Assembly (NCBI GenBank): GCA_016235025.1
Contig: JACRMV010000006.1
Span: 298,951-362,950 of the forward strand
Length of the DNA: 64,000 bases
Direction: 5' to 3'
Source of the DNA: Rhodocyclales bacterium
GTDB lineage: Bacteria > Pseudomonadota > Gammaproteobacteria > Burkholderiales > Rhodocyclaceae
Numbering within the stretch: position 1 is the first letter of the stretch; each line of letters opens with the position of its first letter. The position numbers were made by a program, and so were the translations under genes. Of the stretch, positions 55,319 through 62,718 are shown one piece after another. Under the pieces are notes generated by a model, which saw only the letters and a list, made by a program, of their open reading frames with translations, was not told where the DNA came from and ran no database searches.

Positions 55319-57028
55319 ATGGAACTCATCGCCAGCAACTTCGTCCCGCTGCTGTTTCTTGGTCTGCTGGCCTTCCTGCTCACCGGTTTTCCGGTGGCCT
55401 TCGCGCTCGCCGCCACCGGCCTGGGTTTCGGTCTGCTCGGCATCGAACTGGATCTGTTCCATCCGGTGTTGTTCCAGGCCCTGCCGCTGCGGGTGTTCGG
55501 CATCATGCAGAACGACACCCTGCTGGCGATTCCCTTCTTCACCTTGATGGGCGCGCTGCTGCAAAAAAGCGGCATGGCCGAAGATCTGCTGGAAACCGTT
55601 GGCCAGGTGTTCGGCCCGGTGCGCGGCGGCCTCGCGCTGGCGGTGATTTTCGTCGGCGCGCTGCTCGCCGCGACGACCGGCGTGGTCGCGGCTGCCGTGA
55701 TCTCGATGGGCCTGATTTCGCTGCCGATCATGCTGCGCTACGGCTACAACCGCACTATCGCCACCGGTGTCATCACCGCTTCCGGCACGCTGGCACAGGC
55801 CATTCCGCCTTCGCTGGTACTGATCGTGATGGCCGACCAGCTCGGCCGCTCGGTCGGCGACATGTATGCCGGCGCCATGCTGCCGGGGCTGCTGCTGGTC
55901 GCCTTGTACGCCCTGTTCATCATCGCCATCGCTCTCCTGCGTCCGGCCTGGGTGCCGGCGCTGCCGCCGGAGGCGCGCATCTACCGCGAAGCCGGCGGCG
56001 CCAGCGGCCATCGCTCACTGAGCGTGCTGATGCTCATCGCCGCCAGCGCCGGCGTGCTCTGGTCGCAATTGCACTCGCATCTCGTCGGCCAGTGGCTGGG
56101 GCGCAGCGACGCGGCCCCGGCTGACGAGATTGTGATCTTCTCGCTGGCCGCTGCCACTCTCACCGCCTTGGGCCTCGCGCTGCTCAACCGCGTGCTCGGC
56201 CTTGGCCTGTTGTCGCGGCTTTCGGAGCGCGTCACCTTCGTCCTGATTCCGCCGCTGGTACTGATCTTTCTCGTCCTCGGCACGATCTTTCTCGGCATCG
56301 CGACGCCGACCGAAGGCGGGGCGCTGGGTGCGCTCGGCGCTCTGATCATGGCGCTGGCGAGAAAGCGCCTGAGCACCCCGTTGCTGATCCAGGCGCTGGA
56401 CAACACGACGCGGCTGACCGCCTTCGTCATGTTCATCCTGATCGGCTCCACCGTGTTCTCCTTCACCTTCAACGCCGCCGACGGGCAGGCCTGGGTCGGC
56501 CACCTGTTCGACAAGCTGCCCGGCGGCACGCTGGGCTTTTTGCTGGTGGTCAACCTTCTGGTCTTCGTGCTGGGCATGTTCATCGACTTCTTCGAGATCG
56601 CCTTCATCGTCGTGCCGCTATTGGCGCCGATCGCCGACAAGATGGGAATCGACCTGGTCTGGTTCGGCGTGATCCTGGCGATGAACCTGCAAACCTCCTT
56701 CCTTACCCCGCCCTTCGGTTTCGCCCTGTTCTACCTGCGCAGCGTGGCGGCGCGCCACGACACCACCGACCGGATCACCGGCGCGCGCATCCCCGGCGTC
56801 ACCACGGCGCAGATCTACAGCGGCTCGGTCGCCTTCATCCTGCTGCAACTGCTGATGGTTGCCGCCCTGATCCGCTGGCCGGCGCTGGTACTCGATCAAC
56901 TCGATGGCGCCCCGAAAATCGGCGCCGTGCAGTTGCAAGCGCCCGACAGCAACAGCGAGATCGACGACCCGATGCACGACCTGCTCGAACTCATCCGCCG
57001 TGAACAAAACCCTGCCCCGCAACACTAG
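55319..57028 (+). CDS. TRAP transporter large permease subunit (DctM family, long form)
   Basis: 569 aa with about 13-14 transmembrane helices. This is longer than the usual 430 aa DctM because of an extra segment at about residues 210-320 with two more hydrophobic stretches, and a 35-residue hydrophilic tail. Core motifs: P-F-F-T-L-M-G-A-L-L, G-x-L-A-Q-A-I-P-P-S, and A-T-P-T-E-G-G-A-L-G near residue 325. The long form is known in the branch paired with TakP-like binding proteins. Sodium-driven uptake of an organic acid is likely. Confidence 0.9.
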   Translation: MELIASNFVPLLFLGLLAFLLTGFPVAFALAATGLGFGLLGIELDLFHPVLFQALPLRVFGIMQNDTLLAIPFFTLMGALLQKSGMAEDLLETVGQVFGPVRGGLALAVIFVGALLAATTGVVAAAVISMGLISLPIMLRYGYNRTIATGVITASGTLAQAIPPSLVLIVMADQLGRSVGDMYAGAMLPGLLLVALYALFIIAIALLRPAWVPALPPEARIYREAGGASGHRSLSVLMLIAASAGVLWSQLHSHLVGQWLGRSDAAPADEIVIFSLAAATLTALGLALLNRVLGLGLLSRLSERVTFVLIPPLVLIFLVLGTIFLGIATPTEGGALGALGALIMALARKRLSTPLLIQALDNTTRLTAFVMFILIGSTVFSFTFNAADGQAWVGHLFDKLPGGTLGFLLVVNLLVFVLGMFIDFFEIAFIVVPLLAPIADKMGIDLVWFGVILAMNLQTSFLTPPFGFALFYLRSVAARHDTTDRITGARIPGVTTAQIYSGSVAFILLQLLMVAALIRWPALVLDQLDGAPKIGAVQLQAPDSNSEIDDPMHDLLELIRREQNPAPQH

Positions 57029-57038
57029 AGGAGCCGCC

Positions 57039-58139
57039 ATGCAACGCCGCAAATTTCTCACTCACGCCGGATTAGGTGGCATTGGCGGCATTCTCGCCAG
57101 CGGCGCCGCGCCGGCGGTACACGCCCAGCAGCAACCGGCGATACGCTGGCGCCTGGCTTCGAGCTTTCCAAAAACGCTGGATACCATTTACGGCGCTGCC
57201 GAAGTGTTCGCCAAGAAAGTGGCCGAGGCGAGCAATGGCCGCTTCATCATCAGCGTCCACTCCGCCGGCGAACTGGTGCCGCCGCTGGGCGTGGTCGACG
57301 CCGTGCAGCAAGGCACTGTCGAATGCACGCACACCTCGCCCTATTATTTCTTCGGCAAGGACGATACCTTTGCCATTGACTGCGCCATTCCCTTCGGCCT
57401 CAACTCGCGCCAGATGAGCGCGTGGACTTATGAAGGCAATGGCCGGAAGCTGTTCCGCGAGTTCTACCGCCCCTACAACATCGTCAATTTTGCGATGGGC
57501 AATACCGGCGCCCAGATGGGCGGCTGGTACCGGCATGAAATCAAGACGCTGGCCGATCTCAAGGGACTCAAAATCCGCATCGGCGGCTTCTCCGGCAAGG
57601 TCTTCGCCGCGCTCGGCGCCGTGCCGCAAAACATTCCCGGCGGCGAAATCTATCAGGCACTGGAAAAAGGCACCATCGACGCCACCGAATGGGTCGGCCC
57701 TTACGACGACGAAAAGTTCGGCTTCCACAAGGTCACCCGGCATTACTACTACCCCGGCTGGTGGGAAGGCGGTCCGCAGCTCGCGCTCTACGTCAATGCC
57801 AAGGCCTGGGAACAACTCCCGGCCGACTACAAGGCCATCCTCGAAGCGGCGGCCTCGCATGCCCATGTGCACATGCAGGCACGCTACGACGTGGTCAATC
57901 CGCCGGCCTTGAAACGCCTGGTGGCGCAGGGCACGCAAGTGCATCGCTTCACCCCGGAAATCATGAAGGCCGCCTACGACGCCGCGATGCTGCTCTACAG
58001 CGATCTATCCGCCAAAAACCCGGCCTGGCGAAAAATCTACGCCGACTACGCCGCCTTCCGCGACGAACAGGTTTTATGGGCCCGCTTTGCCGAGGCGAGC
58101 TTTGATCAGTTCATGCAAACGGGGCGTAATAAGCGCTGA
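57039..58139 (+). CDS. TRAP transporter substrate-binding protein, TakP-like
   Basis: 366 aa from the ATG at 57039, preceded by AGAGGAG. The N-terminus MQRRKFLTHAGLGG with R-R-K-F-L followed by a Gly/Ala-rich core looks like a Tat signal, ending near A-V-H-A. The solute-binding domain has W-R-L-A-S-S-F-P and W-V-G-P-Y-D-D-E-K-F-G-F, a segment shared with the alpha-keto-acid binder TakP. The substrate is probably a keto or aromatic acid; the exact ligand cannot be read from sequence. Confidence 0.88.
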   Translation: MQRRKFLTHAGLGGIGGILASGAAPAVHAQQQPAIRWRLASSFPKTLDTIYGAAEVFAKKVAEASNGRFIISVHSAGELVPPLGVVDAVQQGTVECTHTSPYYFFGKDDTFAIDCAIPFGLNSRQMSAWTYEGNGRKLFREFYRPYNIVNFAMGNTGAQMGGWYRHEIKTLADLKGLKIRIGGFSGKVFAALGAVPQNIPGGEIYQALEKGTIDATEWVGPYDDEKFGFHKVTRHYYYPGWWEGGPQLALYVNAKAWEQLPADYKAILEAAASHAHVHMQARYDVVNPPALKRLVAQGTQVHRFTPEIMKAAYDAAMLLYSDLSAKNPAWRKIYADYAAFRDEQVLWARFAEASFDQFMQTGRNKR

Positions 58140-58153
58140 GTTGGCAACGCGTT

Positions 58154-58177
58154 CGCCGTGTCGCCAGCGCCGACTTT
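58154..58177 (-). repeat. Dispersed 24-bp repeat, copy 13 (spacer after TRAP genes)
   Basis: 23 of 24 matches, in the 37-base convergent spacer. Its first base on the minus strand is the last base of the TAA stop of the VIT-family gene, so it begins exactly at the end of that gene. Confidence 0.86.
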
Positions 58178-58869
58178 TAACCAGTGGCTACCCCAAACAG
58201 CGCGCCAACTCCAGCCGTCAATGCCATTGCCAGGGCACCCCAAAAAGTAACGCGCGTAACAGATGCAATCATGGGGGAACCCCCGGCACGCGCAGCCAGA
58301 AAACCCAACAGTCCGAGAAAAACGAGTGAGCTGACCGAGACACCCCACATAAGTGCGGAAACCGGAAACAGGAGAACCATCAGAAGAGGGAAAACGGCGC
58401 CCAGCGCAAACGTCCCCGCCGAAGCCAGTGCGGCTTGCACTGGTCGCGCAGCCAATGTATCGGATATACCCAGCTCATCACGTCCATGCGCGCCAAGTGC
58501 GTCATGCTCCGTCAATCGGGAAGCAACCTTCGCGGCCAATTTCGCATCCAGTCCACGTTTAACGTAGATAGCCGTCAGTTCTGCATGTTCCTGCACTGGA
58601 TTCGCAGCCAGCTCCTTGCTTTCCCGATCCAAATCGGCACGCTCTGTATCTGCTTGTGAACTGACGGACACATACTCGCCAGCAGCCATTGACATGGCGC
58701 CGGCGACAAGGCCGGCAGCGGCCGTAACCAAAATACTCTGCGCACTCGCGTCTGCCGCCGCGACGCCCAGAATGAGGCTGGCAGTGGAAACAATACCGTC
58801 GTTTGCGCCAAGGACAGCGGCACGAAGCCAGCCGGTGCGATGCGTTCTGTGGTTTTCACGGTGTCTCAT
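58177..58869 (-). CDS. VIT1/CCC1-family iron/manganese transporter
   Basis: 230 aa from the ATG at 58869 (MRHRENHRTHRTGWLRAAVLGANDGIVS). N-terminal H-R-E-N-H segment and L-G-A-N-D-G-I-V-S-T-A-S-L-I-L-G-V are signatures of the family. Five membrane helices, with a cytosolic metal-binding helix pair between helices 2 and 3 (Q-A-D-T-E-R-A-D-L-D-R-E and E-H-A-E-L). Moves Fe2+ or Mn2+ out of the cytosol. Slightly different base use from its neighbours; stands alone. Confidence 0.9.
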   Translation of the reverse strand: MRHRENHRTHRTGWLRAAVLGANDGIVSTASLILGVAAADASAQSILVTAAAGLVAGAMSMAAGEYVSVSSQADTERADLDRESKELAANPVQEHAELTAIYVKRGLDAKLAAKVASRLTEHDALGAHGRDELGISDTLAARPVQAALASAGTFALGAVFPLLMVLLFPVSALMWGVSVSSLVFLGLLGFLAARAGGSPMIASVTRVTFWGALAMALTAGVGALFGVATG

Positions 58870-58942
58870 AGCGGCTGCTCGATAATGGAGAGTACATTGC
58901 GACGCCTGCCAGTCATTCAACAAGCCGATAAGCGACAACGTG

Positions 58943-58964
58943 GCCTCTCATTGCACAGAGAGGC
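58943..58964. other. Small inverted repeat in the VIT/pmbA spacer
   Basis: GCCTCTC (58943-58949) and GAGAGGC (58958-58964) around an eight-base loop, in a 159-base gap between pmbA (upstream) and the VIT gene (downstream, same strand). No T-tract, so its role as a terminator of pmbA is doubtful. Nothing else was seen in this gap. Confidence 0.35.
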
Positions 58965-59028
58965 AATCCGCAATTGCCCTGACGGAGAAATACTTCGCCA
59001 CCCAGCGCATCGGTAGTGCATCTGAAGC

Positions 59029-60366
59029 TCAACTCCCCGCAATCGTCATCCGCTCGACCAAAATCGAGCCGACGTGTTTGCCGCCGCGCGGGTCGATGTC
59101 CTTGCCGATCGCGGCGATGCCGGCGAACATCTGGCGCAGGTTGCCGGCGATGGTGATTTCCTCTACCGGATAGGCGATCTTGCCATTCTCGACCCAGTAG
59201 CCCGCTGCACCGCGCGAGTAATCGCCGGTGACGTAATTCACGCCCTGTCCCATCAGCTCGGTGACCAGCAGCCCGGTTCCCATCTCGCGCAGCAGTCCTT
59301 CGAGATCATGCCGCCCCGGCTTCACCAGCAGGTTGTGCGCACCGCCGGCATTGCCGGTGCTTTGCATGCCCAGCTTGCGCGCCGTGTAGGTGGACAGAAG
59401 ATAGCCCTGCACCACGCCGTCCTGCACCAGTTCGCGGTCGTGCGTCGCGACGCCGTCGTTATCGAAGGCGGATGAAGCAACACCGCCCTTGAGGTGCGGC
59501 CGCTCGCTGATCTGGACGAACCCGGGGAAGATTTTCTGCCCGAGGCTGCCCTGCAGAAACGAGGTCTTGCGGTACAGCGCGCCGCCGGAAATGGCATGGG
59601 TGAAATTGCCGATCAGGCCGGTCGCCAGCGGCGCTTCGAAAATCACCGGGCACTTGCGGGTGGACAGCTTGCGCGCGCCCAGCCGCGAGAGTGCGCGCCG
59701 CGCGGCATAGTCGCCGATCGCCTCGGCGGCTGAAAAAGTCGCCGCATCGCGCCCCGAGGCATACCAGTCGTCGCGCTGCATCTCGTCACCCTCGCCGACA
59801 ATCACGGAACAGGCGAGATAGTGCCGCGAACTGGCGAAGCCATCCATGAAACCCAGGCTGTTGGCGAAAATAAACTGCGACTGATGGGCCGAAACCGTGG
59901 CGCCTTCCGAGTTCGTCACCTGCGGACTGACGTCGAACGCCGCCTGCTCGCAGCGCCGCGCCAGATCGATGGCATCGCCGACGGCAATCTCCCAGGGATG
60001 AAACAGATCGAGATCGATCGACTCCCGTGCCAGCAATTCCGCGTCCGGCAGGCCGGCGCATGCGTCCTCGGCAGTGAAGCGGGCGATCGACAGCGCCGCC
60101 TCGACGGTCGCCTCCAGTGCCGCCGGCGAAAAATCGGAGCTGCTGGCGTGGCCCTTGCGCTGACCAAGATAGACCGTGACGCCAAGCCCCTTGTCGCGGT
60201 TGTATTCGATGGTATCGACCGCCTGCAGACGCACGCTTACCGACTGCCCCAGTCCTTCCGAAACATCGACTTCGCACGCCGTCGCGCCTTTTTTTGCGGC
60301 ATGGTCGAGTACACGTTGCGCCAGCGTGCGCAGCGCCTCCTGGGAAAAGCTGAATCCGTGGGACAT
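59029..60366 (-). CDS. pmbA: Metalloprotease PmbA/TldE
   Basis: 445 aa from the ATG at 60366 (MSHGFSFSQEAL). Subunit of the TldD-PmbA protease that processes microcin/RiPP leaders and CcdA-type antitoxins. Conserved Y-N-R-D-K-G-L-G-V-T-V-Y near residue 54, G-N-A-G-G-A-H-N-L near 349 and G-V-N-Y-V-T-G-D-Y-S-R-G-A-A-G near 395. tldD itself is not in the window. Divergent from yjgA across only 37 bases, a conserved pairing. Confidence 0.95.
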   Translation of the reverse strand: MSHGFSFSQEALRTLAQRVLDHAAKKGATACEVDVSEGLGQSVSVRLQAVDTIEYNRDKGLGVTVYLGQRKGHASSSDFSPAALEATVEAALSIARFTAEDACAGLPDAELLARESIDLDLFHPWEIAVGDAIDLARRCEQAAFDVSPQVTNSEGATVSAHQSQFIFANSLGFMDGFASSRHYLACSVIVGEGDEMQRDDWYASGRDAATFSAAEAIGDYAARRALSRLGARKLSTRKCPVIFEAPLATGLIGNFTHAISGGALYRKTSFLQGSLGQKIFPGFVQISERPHLKGGVASSAFDNDGVATHDRELVQDGVVQGYLLSTYTARKLGMQSTGNAGGAHNLLVKPGRHDLEGLLREMGTGLLVTELMGQGVNYVTGDYSRGAAGYWVENGKIAYPVEEITIAGNLRQMFAGIAAIGKDIDPRGGKHVGSILVERMTIAGS

Positions 60367-60403
60367 GGGAAACCCTTGCAGTGACGAAGCTATAATCATA
60401 GCC

Positions 60404-60988
60404 GTGAATACTTCAGAAAATTATCCGGATGACGAATCCGATTCATTCGATGCCTACGACGGGCCGAGCAAATCCGCGCTGAAACGTCAGATGACCGCGC
60501 TGCAGGACCTCGGCGCCGAGTTGGTCGCGCTCTCCCCCGAGCGTTTGAAAAAAATTGACATGCCGGACAACCTGCGCGATGCCATTCGCGATGCGCAGCG
60601 CTTCACCAAGAACGAAGCGAAACGGCGCCAGATGCAATACATCGGCAAGCTGATGCGCGGCATCGAAAGTGCGCCCCTGCAGGCGGCGATTGATGAAATC
60701 AAGGGCGTTTCGGCAGCCGCCAACATCCGCCAGCACCAGCTCGAACGCCTGCGCAACCGGCTGATGGAGGATGACGCGGTGTTCAGCGAAATCGCCCGCG
60801 ATTATCCCGCCGCCGACATACAGCACCTGCGTCAGTTGCGCCGCAATGCCATCAGGGAAGCCGAGCAGAACAAACCGCCGCGCGCCTATCGCGAATTGTT
60901 CCGCGGGCTGCGTGATCTGAGCGAAAAAACCGGCGCTGGCGACACGGCGGAAATCACGACAGAAACCGGCACGTCGCCGTTCGGCTGA
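60404..60988 (+). CDS. yjgA: DUF615/YjgA family ribosome-associated protein
   Basis: 194 aa from a GTG at 60404. Conserved S-K-S-A-L-K-R-Q-M near residue 25, L-Q-D-L-G-A-E-L-V, and N-E-A-K-R-R-Q-M-Q-Y-I-G-K-L-M-R. YjgA (DarP) associates with the large ribosomal subunit in E. coli. TATAAT (60391-60396) lies seven bases before the GTG, hinting at a leaderless or very short leader. The tail E-K-T-G-A-G-D-T-A-E-I-T is encoded by a repeat copy and extends past the family core. Confidence 0.88.
   Translation: MNTSENYPDDESDSFDAYDGPSKSALKRQMTALQDLGAELVALSPERLKKIDMPDNLRDAIRDAQRFTKNEAKRRQMQYIGKLMRGIESAPLQAAIDEIKGVSAAANIRQHQLERLRNRLMEDDAVFSEIARDYPAADIQHLRQLRRNAIREAEQNKPPRAYRELFRGLRDLSEKTGAGDTAEITTETGTSPFG
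60926..60949 (+). repeat. Dispersed 24-bp repeat, copy 14 (C-terminal tail of yjgA)
   Basis: 21 of 24 matches, sense frame K-T-G-A-G-D-T-A. It lies in the last 20 codons, after the conserved R-A-Y-R-E-L-F-R-G-L region. Confidence 0.78.
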
Positions 60989-61003
60989 ACTTCAGACTGA
61001 GCC

Positions 61004-61402
61004 TCAGCGCTCCGGCGGCACCAAGCGTTTCTTGCCCTCGGCATCGAGCGCAACAAAGGTGAGCTGCGCCTCGGTGACCTTGACCACGATCGGCTGCACC
61101 GGGTTGCGCTCGGCATAAACCTGGACATCGACGGTGATCGAAGTGCCACCGACGCGAATGATCCGGGTATAGAGGCTGACCTGGTCGCCGACCGAAATCG
61201 GCTGCTTGAAGGTAAAGGAATTCACCGCCACCGTCGCCACCCGCCCCTGCGCCCGGCGCATCGCGGCATAGCCGCCGGCTATATCCACCTGCGCCATGAC
61301 CCAACCGCCGAAGATGTCGCCGACGATGTTCACGTCACGCGGCATGGTGACTACGCGCAGCTCGGGCACGCCCGGTGGCAAACTGATTTTGTCTTCACTC
61401 AT
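61004..61402 (-). CDS. Acyl-CoA thioesterase, YciA-like hotdog protein
   Basis: 132 aa. Hotdog helix in N-I-V-G-D-I-F-G-G-W-V-M-A-Q-V-D near residue 25-40 with the catalytic Asp in the D-I-F-G-G-W motif, then V-A-V-N-S-F-T-F-K-Q-P-I. Cytosolic hydrolysis of acyl-CoAs. It follows the acyl-CoA dehydrogenase on the same strand by 29 bases, so the two are probably cotranscribed. Confidence 0.88.
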   Translation of the reverse strand: MSEDKISLPPGVPELRVVTMPRDVNIVGDIFGGWVMAQVDIAGGYAAMRRAQGRVATVAVNSFTFKQPISVGDQVSLYTRIIRVGGTSITVDVQVYAERNPVQPIVVKVTEAQLTFVALDAEGKKRLVPPER

Positions 61403-61431
61403 CGCTGTTCCCCGTACGGTTATTGATTAGG

Positions 61432-62601
61432 CTACGAAAACGCCTGGATGCCGGTCTGCGCCCGCCCCAGGATCAGGGCATGGATGTCGTGCGTGCCTTC
61501 GTAGGTGTTCACCACCTCCAGATTCACCATGTGCCGAATGATGCCATAGTCATCGGAGATGCCGTTGCCGCCCAGCATGTCGCGCGCCAGCCGCGCCACG
61601 TCCAGCGCCTTGCCGCAGGAATTTCGCTTCAGCAGCGAGGTCATCTCCGCCGCATCACGGCCCTCGTCCTTCAGCCGCCCCAGGCGCAGACAGCCTTGCA
61701 GGCCGAGTGCGATTTCGGTCTGCATGTCGGCCAGTTTTTTCTGGATCAGTTGCCTGGCCGCCAGCGGCCGACCGAACTGGGTGCGGTCGAGCACATACTG
61801 TCGGGCACGAAACCAGCAATCCTCGGCCGCGCCCAGCGCACCCCAGGCGATGCCGTAGCGCGCCGCATTGAGGCAGGCAAATGGACCCTTGAGACCGCTG
61901 ACACCGAGCTCGTTTTCTGCCGCCACAAAGACCTCGTCCATCACGATCTGGCCGGTGACCGAGGTGCGCAAGCCGACCTTGCCGTGAATCACCGGCGCTG
62001 ACAAACCCTGCATGCCTTTTTCGAGAATGAAGCCACGGATAACGCCCTCATCATTCTTTGCCCATACCACGAACACATCGGCAATCGGCGCATTGGTGAT
62101 CCAGGTCTTGGCGCCCGTCAGGCGATAGCCGCCGTCCACTCTTTTCGCCCGCGCGTCCATCGCACCAGGGTCGGAACCATGATCCGGCTCGGTCAGACCG
62201 AAGCAGCCGATCGCCTCGCCGCGCGCCAGTCGCGGCAGCAAACGCTGCTTCAATGCTTCGCTACCGAACGCGGCAATCGGCAGCATCACCAGCGAGGACT
62301 GCACGCTCATCATCGAGCGGTAACCCGAATCGACCCGCTCGATCTCGCGCGCAATCAGGCCGTAGCTGACGTAACTGACACCGGCGCCACCGTAGTCCGG
62401 AGAAATCGTTGGTCCCAGCAAGCCCAGCGCACCCATCTCGCAGAAAATCTCCGGGTCGGTCGTCTCGTTGCGAAACGCATCACGCACGCGCGGCGCGAGC
62501 CGTTCCTGGCAATACGCGCGTGCCGCATCGCGCAGGGCGCGCTCGTCGGCGGTCAATTGGTCTTCCAGCAACAACGGGTCATCCCAGCAAAAGTCGGTCA
62601 T
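61432..62601 (-). CDS. gcdH: Glutaryl-CoA dehydrogenase-like acyl-CoA dehydrogenase
   Basis: 389 aa from the ATG at 62601 ([16 protein letters not shown]); the long frame upstream to 63102 overlaps the divergent ABC gene and is rejected. Flavoprotein with the active-site Glu in [17 protein letters not shown], the GcdH signature, and [12 protein letters not shown] near residue 138. Converts glutaryl-CoA to crotonyl-CoA, in lysine/tryptophan or anaerobic aromatic breakdown. No Shine-Dalgarno is visible; the start codon lies inside a repeat copy. Confidence 0.9.
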   Translation of the reverse strand: MTDFCWDDPLLLEDQLTADERALRDAARAYCQERLAPRVRDAFRNETTDPEIFCEMGALGLLGPTISPDYGGAGVSYVSYGLIAREIERVDSGYRSMMSVQSSLVMLPIAAFGSEALKQRLLPRLARGEAIGCFGLTEPDHGSDPGAMDARAKRVDGGYRLTGAKTWITNAPIADVFVVWAKNDEGVIRGFILEKGMQGLSAPVIHGKVGLRTSVTGQIVMDEVFVAAENELGVSGLKGPFACLNAARYGIAWGALGAAEDCWFRARQYVLDRTQFGRPLAARQLIQKKLADMQTEIALGLQGCLRLGRLKDEGRDAAEMTSLLKRNSCGKALDVARLARDMLGGNGISDDYGIIRHMVNLEVVNTYEGTHDIHALILGRAQTGIQAFS

Positions 62602-62613
62602 GGCAAGACGGCG
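62590..62613 (+). repeat. Dispersed 24-bp repeat, copy 15 (across the gcdH start codon)
   Basis: 19 of 24 matches. On the gcdH strand it reads R-R-L-A then ATG-T-D-F. The central GC of the consensus is replaced by AT, which creates the ATG. The central CTTGCC is shared with the comF copy. Confidence 0.68.
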
Positions 62614-62718
62614 AAAACAAGTGAAAGCAGGAAGTTTAGCGTGCCGGAACAAAACAATCCGCCACAAACAATCTGTCCTCGCGGCTGCGGCTTCAACCGT
62701 CCGGGCTAAACTACGCCG

